Assembly (NCBI GenBank): GCA_937930165.1
Contig: CALGVL010000289.1
Location: 1-9,834 of the forward strand
Source: an uncultured Acetobacteraceae bacterium
Lineage (GTDB): Bacteria; Pseudomonadota; Alphaproteobacteria; Acetobacterales; Acetobacteraceae
Reading direction: 5' to 3'
DNA: 9,834 nucleotides
The position numbers and the translations under genes were made by a program. Below the pieces are notes generated by a model. The model had not been told where the DNA came from. It did not search any database and worked only from the letters and a program-made list of their open reading frames with translations. Positions within the stretch are counted from its first letter, which is position 1. The number at the start of each line of letters is the position of its first letter. This document shows positions 1-6,752 of this stretch, piece after piece.

Positions 1-369
1 CCGGTCGCGACCGGGGCCGCCATCGGCGCCGGCGGCCGCCGGGTGATCGCCCTGCAGGCCGACGGCTCCGCCATGTACACGGTCCAGGCGCTCTGGACCC
101 AGGCGCGGGAGAAGCTGCCGATCACCACCGTGCTGCTCTCCAACCGCAAGTACCAGATCCTGCTGGGCGAATACCGGAATGTGGGCGCCAATCCGGGGCG
201 GACGGCGCTGGACATGATGGATCTTGGCAATCCGGACATCGACTGGGTGCGGCTGGCCAATGGCATGGGCGTCGAAGCGGCGAAGGCGGAGACGCTGGAG
301 AGCTGCGGCGACCTGATGGCCCAGTCCTTCTCCCGGCCGGGTCCGTTCCTGATCGAGTTGCAGATCTGA
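1..369 (+). CDS. Thiamine-diphosphate enzyme, acetolactate synthase large-subunit-like (3' part only)
   Basis: The reading frame is open from base 1 and ends at TGA 367-369, leaving the last 122 residues; the start lies outside the window. This is the C-terminal cofactor-binding domain of the ThDP-dependent decarboxylase/acetolactate synthase family. The cofactor/Mg motif is visible as ADGS (visible residues 20-23) and SN (47-48), 24 residues apart as in the classic GDG-X24-27-NN motif. The first Gly and first Asn are replaced, but the metal-binding Asp and second Asn are kept. This variant, with ALWTQARE and SNRKYQIL following, resembles the group often annotated as acetolactate synthase large subunit but distinct from biosynthetic IlvB. 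No small subunit gene follows, so a role in branched-chain amino acid synthesis is not supported. Other 2-oxoacid or acyl-ThDP chemistry is equally possible. Family call is firm, reaction is not. Confidence 0.85.
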   Translation, partial: PVATGAAIGAGGRRVIALQADGSAMYTVQALWTQAREKLPITTVLLSNRKYQILLGEYRNVGANPGRTALDMMDLGNPDIDWVRLANGMGVEAAKAETLESCGDLMAQSFSRPGPFLIELQI

Positions 370-379
370 CCCTGCAGGG

Positions 380-414
380 GCGGGCGCGGTCTCCTGGCGG
401 GAGACCGCGCCCGC
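380..414 (+). terminator. Strong hairpin, probable terminator after the ThDP enzyme gene
   Basis: A perfect 15-bp stem (GCGGGCGCGGTCTCC at 380-394, its exact reverse complement at 400-414) closes a 5-nt loop, TGGCG. It begins 10 nt after the TGA of the upstream gene. Only a weak T-rich patch (TTGATCTTT, 418-426) follows, so it is not a textbook intrinsic terminator, but the stem is long and almost all G/C. It probably separates the ThDP enzyme transcript from the efflux operon. Confidence 0.75.
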
Positions 415-520
415 AGGTTGATCTTTCCAATGTTTCAGGTTTCGGGTCATCTGGGGGTAAGCCGGGCCCGGGCAGAGTGCCGAGACAGGGGCGGAATCAA
501 CCGCCCTTGCCCGTTGTCCA

Positions 521-544
521 TCCCGACGGATGACGGCGTCGGGA
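521..544. promoter_or_regulatory. 8-bp inverted repeat upstream of the efflux operon (candidate operator or leader hairpin)
   Basis: TCCCGACG (521-528) and CGTCGGGA (537-544) are perfect inverted repeats separated by 8 nt, ending 31 nt before the adaptor start codon. The spacing suits either a dimeric regulator site or a 5' leader hairpin. No regulator gene is in the window to pair it with, and in DNA this GC-rich an 8-bp repeat can occur by chance. Function is inferred from position only. Confidence 0.35.
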
Positions 545-575
545 GGCAGCGGCACTTGGCAAGTCCGGGAAGACG

Positions 576-1946
576 ATGAACGTGATCCACCATGCGCCGG
601 AGGGCGATCCACCGGGACCTCCGGTGCAGGCGGTTTCAATGCCTGCGTCAGTCGTGCGGCAAGCGGAACAACCACAGGCGCAGCCGCCGGGCGCACTGCC
701 ACCCACGCCGGAGGAGTCGCCGCGGGAGCGGCGCCACTTCCGCCCATGGCTGATCGGCGCTGCGGTGGTGCTGGCGGTGGGTGGCGCCGCACTCTACGAA
801 TACTGGCCCAGGAGGCAGGCGGCGGTTGGCGCTCCGGCCGAGGTCCAGACCGAGCCGCTCTCCCAGGGCGAGTTCCGCCTCTCCGATGCCGAGATGCGGG
901 CGCTGCGGATCGAGCCGGTGCAGCTGCGCGACTTCCGCGCCGAGCGCATCGCCGAGGGGCGGATCGCCTATAACGAGGACCGCTCCACCCCGGTCTTCTC
1001 CCCCTATAACGGCCGTGTGGTGCGCGTGCAGGCCAGGATGGGCGAGCAGGTCCAGGCTGGCGACATGCTGTTCGAGATCGAGACCACGGATATCGTCGCC
1101 GCGGCCAATGACCTGCTCTCGGCGGTGGACGGGGTGAACAAGGCACGCGCCAGCCTTGACCAGGCGCAGCGGGAGGAGCGGCGGCAAAACAGCCTGTTTG
1201 CCGCCCGTGCCGCCTCGCAGCGGGATGTGGAGCAGGCGCGCGTCGCCGCGGCGAATGCCGCCGCCGACCTGCGCAGCGCCGAGGCGACGCTCGCCGCGGC
1301 GCGGGACAAGCTGCGGGTGCTCGGCCGCAGCCCGGAGCAGATCCGCCGCATCGAGGAGACGCGGCATGTGGACGCCGTGGTGCCCGTAGTGGCGCCGATC
1401 GGCGGCACCGTCACCCAGCGCCGGGTCGGGCCGGGGCAGTGGCTCTCGACCGGTGCGTCCGATCCGGTCTTCACCATTTCCGATCTCTCGACCATGTGGC
1501 TGGTCGCCGCAGTGCGGGAGCTGGACGCGCCGCTGATCCATGTGGGCCAGCGGGTGGAGGTCACCGTCGGCGCCCTGCCGGGCCGCAGCTTCGATGCAAG
1601 GATCACCACGGTGGGCGCCGGACTCGATCCGCAGACCCGGCGCCTGACGGTGCGCGCCGAGGTGCAGGACCCGCAGCGCCTGCTGAAGCCCGAGATGTTC
1701 GCCACCTTCCGCATCGCGGTCGGCGAGGAGCAGCAGGCGGCAGCGGTTCCGGTGAATGCGGTGATCTATCGTGGCTCGGAGGCGAGCGTCTGGATGGCGC
1801 TGGACGACAATCGCTTCATCCTCCGCCAGATCAAGCCCGGCATCCGCTCCGGCGACATGCTTGAGGTGACGGAGGGGCTGAAGCCCGGCGACCGCGTGGT
1901 CACCGGCGGCGCCCTGTTCATCGACCGCGCCGCGCGGATCGACTGA
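576..1946 (+). CDS. RND efflux periplasmic adaptor subunit (CusB/CzcB-like, HlyD family)
   Basis: This 456-residue membrane-fusion protein should bridge the inner-membrane pump and outer-membrane channel encoded just downstream. Residues 1-56 are a hydrophilic, proline-rich tail. Residues 57-77 (PWLIGAAVVLAVGGAALYEYW) form one membrane anchor. A metal-efflux-type pre-domain follows (LSDAEMRALRIEPV, 102-115). The lipoyl-like domain is split into halves at about 137-170 (SPYNGRVVRVQARMGEQVQAGD) and 264-304 (APIGGTVTQRRVGPGQWL), separated by an Ala/Glu/Arg-rich alpha-hairpin at about 171-262. Beta-barrel and membrane-proximal domains complete the C-terminus. The ATG at 576 is preceded by a GGGA-type ribosome site (567-570). 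A later Met at residue 22 could also serve, so the tail length is not certain. I see no His-rich or Met-rich metal-binding extension as in some CzcB/CusB proteins. Family call is strong; substrate is unknown. Confidence 0.92.
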   Translation: MNVIHHAPEGDPPGPPVQAVSMPASVVRQAEQPQAQPPGALPPTPEESPRERRHFRPWLIGAAVVLAVGGAALYEYWPRRQAAVGAPAEVQTEPLSQGEFRLSDAEMRALRIEPVQLRDFRAERIAEGRIAYNEDRSTPVFSPYNGRVVRVQARMGEQVQAGDMLFEIETTDIVAAANDLLSAVDGVNKARASLDQAQREERRQNSLFAARAASQRDVEQARVAAANAAADLRSAEATLAAARDKLRVLGRSPEQIRRIEETRHVDAVVPVVAPIGGTVTQRRVGPGQWLSTGASDPVFTISDLSTMWLVAAVRELDAPLIHVGQRVEVTVGALPGRSFDARITTVGAGLDPQTRRLTVRAEVQDPQRLLKPEMFATFRIAVGEEQQAAAVPVNAVIYRGSEASVWMALDDNRFILRQIKPGIRSGDMLEVTEGLKPGDRVVTGGALFIDRAARID

Positions 1947-2010
1947 GGCGCTGCAGGGCCACGAGAGACCGCCACACGAAACCAACCACAAGCTAGCCCC
2001 GTGCGGAACG

Positions 2011-2028
2011 GGCGCCGGTCACGGCGCC
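2011..2028 (+). other. Intercistronic hairpin between adaptor and pump genes
   Basis: GGCGCCG (2011-2017) and CGGCGCC (2022-2028) form a perfect 7-bp stem with a 4-nt loop (GTCA). It lies inside the 104-bp spacer between adaptor and pump, 22 nt before the pump ATG and 10 nt before its ribosome site. No T-run follows, so termination is unlikely. It might stabilise mRNA ends or set the adaptor:pump ratio. It is a structural observation only. Confidence 0.35.
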
Positions 2029-2050
2029 TGCCCGGGCCGGAGAGCCATCC

Positions 2051-5000
2051 ATGCGCCAGATCGTCGCCTTCGCCCTGCAGCGCCGCCCGCTGGTGATCCT
2101 GCTGTTCTTCGCCTTCCTCGTCGTCGGCCTGGTCGGCTTCACCCGGCTGAACATCGAGGCCTACCCGGATCCGGTGCCGCCCCAGGTCGTCATCATCACC
2201 CAGAATCCCGGCCAGAGCGCCGAGGAGATCGAGCGCTACGTCACCATCCCGATCGAGGTGGCGATGGCGGGGCTGCCGAACCTCACCTCGGTCCGCTCGA
2301 CCAGCCTGTTCGGGCTCTCGGATGTCCGGGTGCAGTTCAACTTCAACTTCACCTATGAGCAGGCGCTGCAGCAGGTGCTGAACCGGCTGAGCCAGCTCCA
2401 GGGCCTGCCGGAGGGGGTGCAGCCGACCATCTCCCCGCTCTCGCCCATCGGCGAGATCATGCGCTACCGGCTGGTGGGGCCGCCCGGCTACTCGCTGGCG
2501 GACCTCAAGACCCTGCAGGACTGGGTGCTGGACCGCCGCTTCAAGCGGGTGCCGGGGGTGATCGACGTCACCTCCTTCGGTGGCCTGACCAAGAGCTACA
2601 ATGTGGTGGTGGACCTGCCGCGCATGGCGGCACACGGCCTGACCCTGCCGCAGGTGATCGAGGCGGTGCGTGCCGGCAATGCCACGGTCGGCGCCGGGAC
2701 CATCCGCATCGGGCCGCAGGCGGCAGTGGTGCAGGGCATCGGCCTGATCCGCGGGCTGGACGATATTCGCAACATCGTCGTCTCGGCGGAGGGCGGGATG
2801 CCCGTGCTGCTCTCCGACATTGCCAGGGTGGAGGTAGGCAGCCAGCCGCGCCTGGGCATCGCCGGCCAGGCGGATGACGACGACGTGGTGCTGGCCACCG
2901 TGCTGATGCGCCGCGGCGAGCAGACCCTGCCCACCATCCGCGGCGTGCAGCAGGAGGTGGAGCGCATCAATGCCGGCGGCGTGCTGCCGCCCGGCGTGAA
3001 GATCGTTCCGCTCTACGACCGGGAGGATCTGGTGAAGGTCACCACCCGGACGGTGGTGCACAACATCATCGAGGGCATCTGCCTGATCCTCATTGTCCAG
3101 TGGCTGTTCCTGGGGGATTTCCGGGGCGCGCTGGTGGTGGCGGCGACCGTGCCCTTCGCCTTCCTCTTCGCCATCCTGCTGATGCTGGCGCGGGGGGAGA
3201 GCGCCAATCTGCTCTCCCTCGGCGCGCTGGATTTCGGCCTGCTGGTGGATGCCACCGTCATCATGGTGGAGAACATCTACCGGCACCTCGGCTTGGCCCG
3301 CAGCGTCCACCGCTATGTGGCGCCGGCCGGGTCGAAGGAGCTTTCCGGCCTGTCGCTGACGGTGCTGCGGGCGGCGGGAGAGGTGGACAAGGCCATCTTC
3401 TTCTCCGCCCTCATCATCATCGCCGCCTTCATTCCACTGTTCACGCTCGGCGGCATCGAGGGCCGGATCTTCGGCCCGATGTCGAAGACCTATGCCTATG
3501 CGATCATCGGCGCCCTGCTGGCGACCTTCACCATCACCCCGGCACTCGCCGCGGCGATCCTGAAAGAGGACAGCCGGGAGCGGGACACGCCGGTGGTCCG
3601 CGCCCTGCGCTGGGCGCATCGCCGCCTCTATGGCGCGGCGATGCGGATGCGGGCGCTGTGCCTGGGCGTTGCCGTCACCCTCTTCGCGGGGGCGATGCTG
3701 CTGCTCTCCTCGCTCGGCGCCGAATTCCTGCCGACGCTGGAGGAGGGCAATCTCTGGGTCCGCGCCACCATGCCGGGAACCATCTCGCTGGAGGAAGGCA
3801 ATGCCACGGTCAACCGCATCCGCCGGACGCTGATGGAATTCCCGGAAGTCATCACCGCTACCTCGCAGCAGGGGCGACCGGATGATGGCACGGACAGCGC
3901 TGGCTTCTTCAATGCGGAGTTCTTCCTGCCGCTGAAGCCGCCGCAGGAATGGACCACGGCGAGGACCCGCGACGGGCTGGTCCATGCCATGCAGGAGCGG
4001 CTTTCGCGCGAATTCCTCGGTATCGAATTCAGCTACGCCCAGGCGATCAGCGACAACGTGCAGGAGGCGGCCTCCGGCGTGAAGGGCGCCAATGCCATCA
4101 AGGTCTTCGGGCCGGAACTGGACATCATCGCCCGCAAGGCGGAGGAGATCCGCCGTGTCCTGGCGGGGGTGCCGGGCGTGGCGGACCTTGCCGTCTTCCG
4201 CTCCCTCGGCCAGCCCACGGTTGCGGTGCAGATCGACCGGGCGCGGGCCGCGCGCTACGGGCTGGCGGTGGACGACATCAACCAGGTGGTGCAGGCGGCG
4301 ATCGGAGGGAAGGAGGCCGGGCGGCTCTACGAGCCAGGCGGCGACCGCAATTTCCCCATCATGGTCCGGCTGGACGCGCCCTATCGCGACAATCTGGACG
4401 CCATCGGCCGGATCCCGGTGGGCGGGCCGCGCGGCGCGACCCTGGCCGATGTGGCGGAGATCCGCCTCATCTCCGGCGTCAGCTACATCTACCGCGAGGA
4501 TTCCAGCCGCTACGTGCCGATCCGCTTCTCGGTGCGCGGCCGTGACCCGGCCAGCACGGTGGCCGAGGCGCAAGAACTGGTCGCGCAGCATGTGGACCTT
4601 CCCCCCGGCTACCGCCTGGACTGGGTGGGTGAGTTCCGCAACCTGCAGGAGGCACTGGGCCGGCTGATGGTGGTGGTGCCGGCGGCGCTCGGCCTGGTGC
4701 TGGTGCTGCTCTATGTGCAATTCAACACGCTCAGGGAGACGCTGCTGGTCTTCGGCATCGTGCCGATGTCTCTGATCGGCGGCATCGTGGCCCTGGCGCT
4801 GGCTGGGCTGAATTTCAGCGTGCCGGCGGCGATCGGCTTCCTGGCGCTGTTCGGCATCACGGTGATGGAGGGGATCATCTTCCTGTCCCACTTCAACCAT
4901 CTGCGCCTGGAGGGGATGCCCTGGCGCATGGCGCTGGACCAGGCGGGGCATGACCGCATGCGGCCGGTCTTCATGACCTGCTTCGCCAGCTTCACCGGCC

Positions 5001-5194
5001 TGCTGCCCATGGCGCTGGCCACCGGCATCGGCGCCGATGTTCAGAAGCCGCTGGCACTGGTGGTGGTGGGCGGCATCGGGCTGGTGCCGGTCTTCATCCT
5101 GGTGGTGTTCCCGGTCATGATCGATCTGTTCGGCAAGCCGCGGCATGTCCGACGCACGGAAGCCGCGCATGCCCATCTGGGGGTGGAGGCATGA
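2051..5194 (+). CDS. RND efflux pump, heavy-metal (CzcA/CusA) class inner-membrane transporter
   Basis: At 1047 residues it has the usual length of a proton-driven RND pump, with twelve predicted membrane segments: one at about 12-30, five more at 337-503, then 535-555 and five at 872-1024, with two large periplasmic loops between. The fourth segment carries the heavy-metal RND relay D394-F-G-L-L-V-D400...E407-N (CzcA D402/D408/E415 pattern), which separates it from drug pumps of the AcrB class. EVDKAIFFSALIII and IEGRIFGPM are also CzcA-like. By alignment from memory, the CusA methionine triad (M573/M623/M672) falls on Arg571, Asn621 and Glu672, arguing against Cu(I)/Ag(I). Glu940 sits within a late membrane helix. 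The ATG at 2051 has a GGAGA ribosome site 7 nt upstream. The gene overlaps the TolC-like gene by 4 nt. Co/Zn/Cd/Ni or a non-metal substrate are possible. Confidence 0.93.
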   Translation: MRQIVAFALQRRPLVILLFFAFLVVGLVGFTRLNIEAYPDPVPPQVVIITQNPGQSAEEIERYVTIPIEVAMAGLPNLTSVRSTSLFGLSDVRVQFNFNFTYEQALQQVLNRLSQLQGLPEGVQPTISPLSPIGEIMRYRLVGPPGYSLADLKTLQDWVLDRRFKRVPGVIDVTSFGGLTKSYNVVVDLPRMAAHGLTLPQVIEAVRAGNATVGAGTIRIGPQAAVVQGIGLIRGLDDIRNIVVSAEGGMPVLLSDIARVEVGSQPRLGIAGQADDDDVVLATVLMRRGEQTLPTIRGVQQEVERINAGGVLPPGVKIVPLYDREDLVKVTTRTVVHNIIEGICLILIVQWLFLGDFRGALVVAATVPFAFLFAILLMLARGESANLLSLGALDFGLLVDATVIMVENIYRHLGLARSVHRYVAPAGSKELSGLSLTVLRAAGEVDKAIFFSALIIIAAFIPLFTLGGIEGRIFGPMSKTYAYAIIGALLATFTITPALAAAILKEDSRERDTPVVRALRWAHRRLYGAAMRMRALCLGVAVTLFAGAMLLLSSLGAEFLPTLEEGNLWVRATMPGTISLEEGNATVNRIRRTLMEFPEVITATSQQGRPDDGTDSAGFFNAEFFLPLKPPQEWTTARTRDGLVHAMQERLSREFLGIEFSYAQAISDNVQEAASGVKGANAIKVFGPELDIIARKAEEIRRVLAGVPGVADLAVFRSLGQPTVAVQIDRARAARYGLAVDDINQVVQAAIGGKEAGRLYEPGGDRNFPIMVRLDAPYRDNLDAIGRIPVGGPRGATLADVAEIRLISGVSYIYREDSSRYVPIRFSVRGRDPASTVAEAQELVAQHVDLPPGYRLDWVGEFRNLQEALGRLMVVVPAALGLVLVLLYVQFNTLRETLLVFGIVPMSLIGGIVALALAGLNFSVPAAIGFLALFGITVMEGIIFLSHFNHLRLEGMPWRMALDQAGHDRMRPVFMTCFASFTGLLPMALATGIGADVQKPLALVVVGGIGLVPVFILVVFPVMIDLFGKPRHVRRTEAAHAHLGVEA

Positions 5195-6717
5195 GGCACG
5201 GCTTGCCCACGGTGCTGCTCGGTCTCGTCCTGATCAGCGCCGCGCCGCTGCCGGCGCAGTCCCAGCCGCCGGCACCCATCGCCGGCTCCGGTGCCATGCC
5301 GCTGCCGGTCGGGCCCCGCACCCAGCCCTTGACGCTGGAGGAGGCGGAGCGGCTCTTCGTCGAGCGCAACCTGACCGTCATCGCCGCCCGCCATGGCGTG
5401 GCAGCGGCGCGGGCGCAGCGGCTGGTCGCCTCCTCCCTGCCGCCGCCGCAGATCACCGTCGGCAACACCATCGCCGAGTTCAACGAGACCAACCGGCGCT
5501 CCTTCCAGGGCGCCCGCCTGCTCAGCCCAAGCAACAACATCGCCGCCGGGATCAGTTTCCTGATCGAGCGCGGCGGCAAGCGGACGCTGCGCACCAGGCT
5601 GGCGGAAGAGAGCATCTCGGTAGCCGAGGCGCAGGTGCTCGACGCGCTGCGCATCCAGCTCTTCCAGCTGCGCCAGGCCTTCTTCGCCGCGCTGCAGGCA
5701 CGGGCCAATCTGGAGGTGGCGCTGGCCAACCGCGCCAGCCTGGACCGGACCGAGGCGCTGCTGCGTCGGCAGTTGCGCGACGGCGCCATCCCGGAAGGCG
5801 ACCTGCTGCGCTTCCAGGCCAGCCGCCTGCCCTTCGAGAGCGATGTCACCACCAATGCCCAGGCCTATGCTGCGGGCGTCGCCGCGGTGGCAGCGCTGGT
5901 TGCCGCCGACCCGGCGGCCTTCCAGCCGGGGGCGGGGCAGTTGCCGGCACTCGGCATCAACCCCTCGGCGCCCAGCGCGTTCGCCCCGGCAGGCGGCCGT
6001 GCCCCGGCGCCGCCCGGCCCGGCGCGGGCGCCGACCACGGTGCAGACCATCCTCTCGCCCGTCGCCTTCGATCTGCGCGGACGCTTCGACCAGATGCCGG
6101 AATTGCGGATCGGGCGGGAGGAACTGGCCCAGGGCGTGCTCAGCCGCGCCGATGTGGTTGCCGCCCAGCGCCAGGTCAGCGCCGCCAATGTGAACCGGCA
6201 ATTGCAGGAGGCAGCGCGGTCGCGCGACGTGACGGTCAACGGCTCCTGGAGCCGCACGCGCATGCAACAGGACCTGCCGGCGGCATCCAACCCGAATGAG
6301 ATGGTGAGCGCCAACAACCAGTTCGCGCTCTCCCTTTCGATCCCGATCTTCACCAGCCGGATCGTAGAGGGCAATGTCGGCATCGCCGCTGCCCAGGCCG
6401 CTCAGGCGGAAGCCGTGGCGCGCAATACGCTGCTGCGGGCCCGGTCCGAATTCGCTGCCGCCTGGGCCGCCTATGAGCAGGCGCGGGCGCTGCTCAGCCT
6501 CTATACCGGCGGTGCGCTGAACCGGGCGGAGGAAGCCTATCGCAGCACGGAGCAGGCCTATCTGGCCGGCGGGCGCTCGCTGCTCGACGTGCTGGATGCG
6601 CTGCGTACCCTGAACGCCACCCGGATCGCCACCAACCAGGCGCATTACGCCTATCTGCTGGCGCTGGCGCAGCTCGAACTGGCAACCGGGGTTTCCGGCA
6701 TCGTGCCGCGGCTCTAG
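5191..6717 (+). CDS. TolC-family outer-membrane efflux channel
   Basis: This 508-residue protein is the outer-membrane duct of the tripartite exporter. It starts with a signal peptide (MRHGLPTVLLGLVLISAAPLPAQ; likely cut after about residue 21-24). There is no lipobox cysteine, so it is probably not lipidated. Two outer-membrane efflux repeats are visible: about 45-235 (LTLEEAERLFVERNLTVIAA; long Ala/Arg/Gln helices) and about 300-505 (QFALSLSIPIF at 377-387, then helices ending YLLALAQLELATG). A proline/alanine/glycine-rich stretch at about 241-284 sits between the repeats and looks longer than the usual linker. Its ATG overlaps the pump stop as ATGA (5191-5194), with GTGGAGG (5183-5189) as ribosome site, so translation is coupled to the pump. 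The last residues, VPRL, lack the C-terminal aromatic seen in many beta-barrel proteins, as is common for TolC relatives. Confidence 0.92.
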   Translation: MRHGLPTVLLGLVLISAAPLPAQSQPPAPIAGSGAMPLPVGPRTQPLTLEEAERLFVERNLTVIAARHGVAAARAQRLVASSLPPPQITVGNTIAEFNETNRRSFQGARLLSPSNNIAAGISFLIERGGKRTLRTRLAEESISVAEAQVLDALRIQLFQLRQAFFAALQARANLEVALANRASLDRTEALLRRQLRDGAIPEGDLLRFQASRLPFESDVTTNAQAYAAGVAAVAALVAADPAAFQPGAGQLPALGINPSAPSAFAPAGGRAPAPPGPARAPTTVQTILSPVAFDLRGRFDQMPELRIGREELAQGVLSRADVVAAQRQVSAANVNRQLQEAARSRDVTVNGSWSRTRMQQDLPAASNPNEMVSANNQFALSLSIPIFTSRIVEGNVGIAAAQAAQAEAVARNTLLRARSEFAAAWAAYEQARALLSLYTGGALNRAEEAYRSTEQAYLAGGRSLLDVLDALRTLNATRIATNQAHYAYLLALAQLELATGVSGIVPRL

Positions 6718-6721
6718 CATC

Positions 6722-6736
6722 TCCCCGCTTCGGGGA
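6722..6736 (+). other. Short hairpin between the TolC-like gene and the SDR gene
   Basis: TCCCCG (6722-6727) and CGGGGA (6731-6736) pair perfectly around CTT, forming a compact hairpin 5 nt after the TolC-like stop. No T-run follows and the SDR ribosome site starts 3 nt later. It may be a weak terminator, an RNA-stability element, or it may modulate SDR translation. The evidence is limited to base pairing and position. Confidence 0.35.
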
Positions 6737-6752
6737 AGCAGGGAGACGTCGG

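Noticed and set aside
415..450. A slightly AT-rich patch with TTGATC (418-423) as a possible -35 box for the efflux operon
   Set aside because: No acceptable -10 box lies 15-19 nt downstream, so I cannot support a promoter position, although a promoter somewhere in 415-545 is likely.
462..471. Palindrome CCGGGCCCGG in the gap before the efflux operon
   Set aside because: A simple G/C palindrome without a spacer is expected often in DNA of this composition, and it has no loop for a stable hairpin.
648..1991. A 447-codon minus-strand open frame opposite the adaptor gene
   Set aside because: Low-complexity His/Arg/Gly-rich translation, with no ribosome site or domain; the plus-strand adaptor explains the region.
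1766..5176. An uninterrupted 1136-codon open frame on the minus strand opposite the RND pump
   Set aside because: It mirrors the codon phase of the pump gene in very GC-rich DNA. Its translation is low-complexity, rich in His, Asp, Gln and Arg, with no domain. The plus-strand protein is a full, conserved RND pump.
5041..6720. A 559-codon minus-strand open frame opposite the TolC-like gene
   Set aside because: Same shadow effect; its composition has no membrane or fold pattern, while the plus-strand frame has a signal peptide and both TolC repeats.
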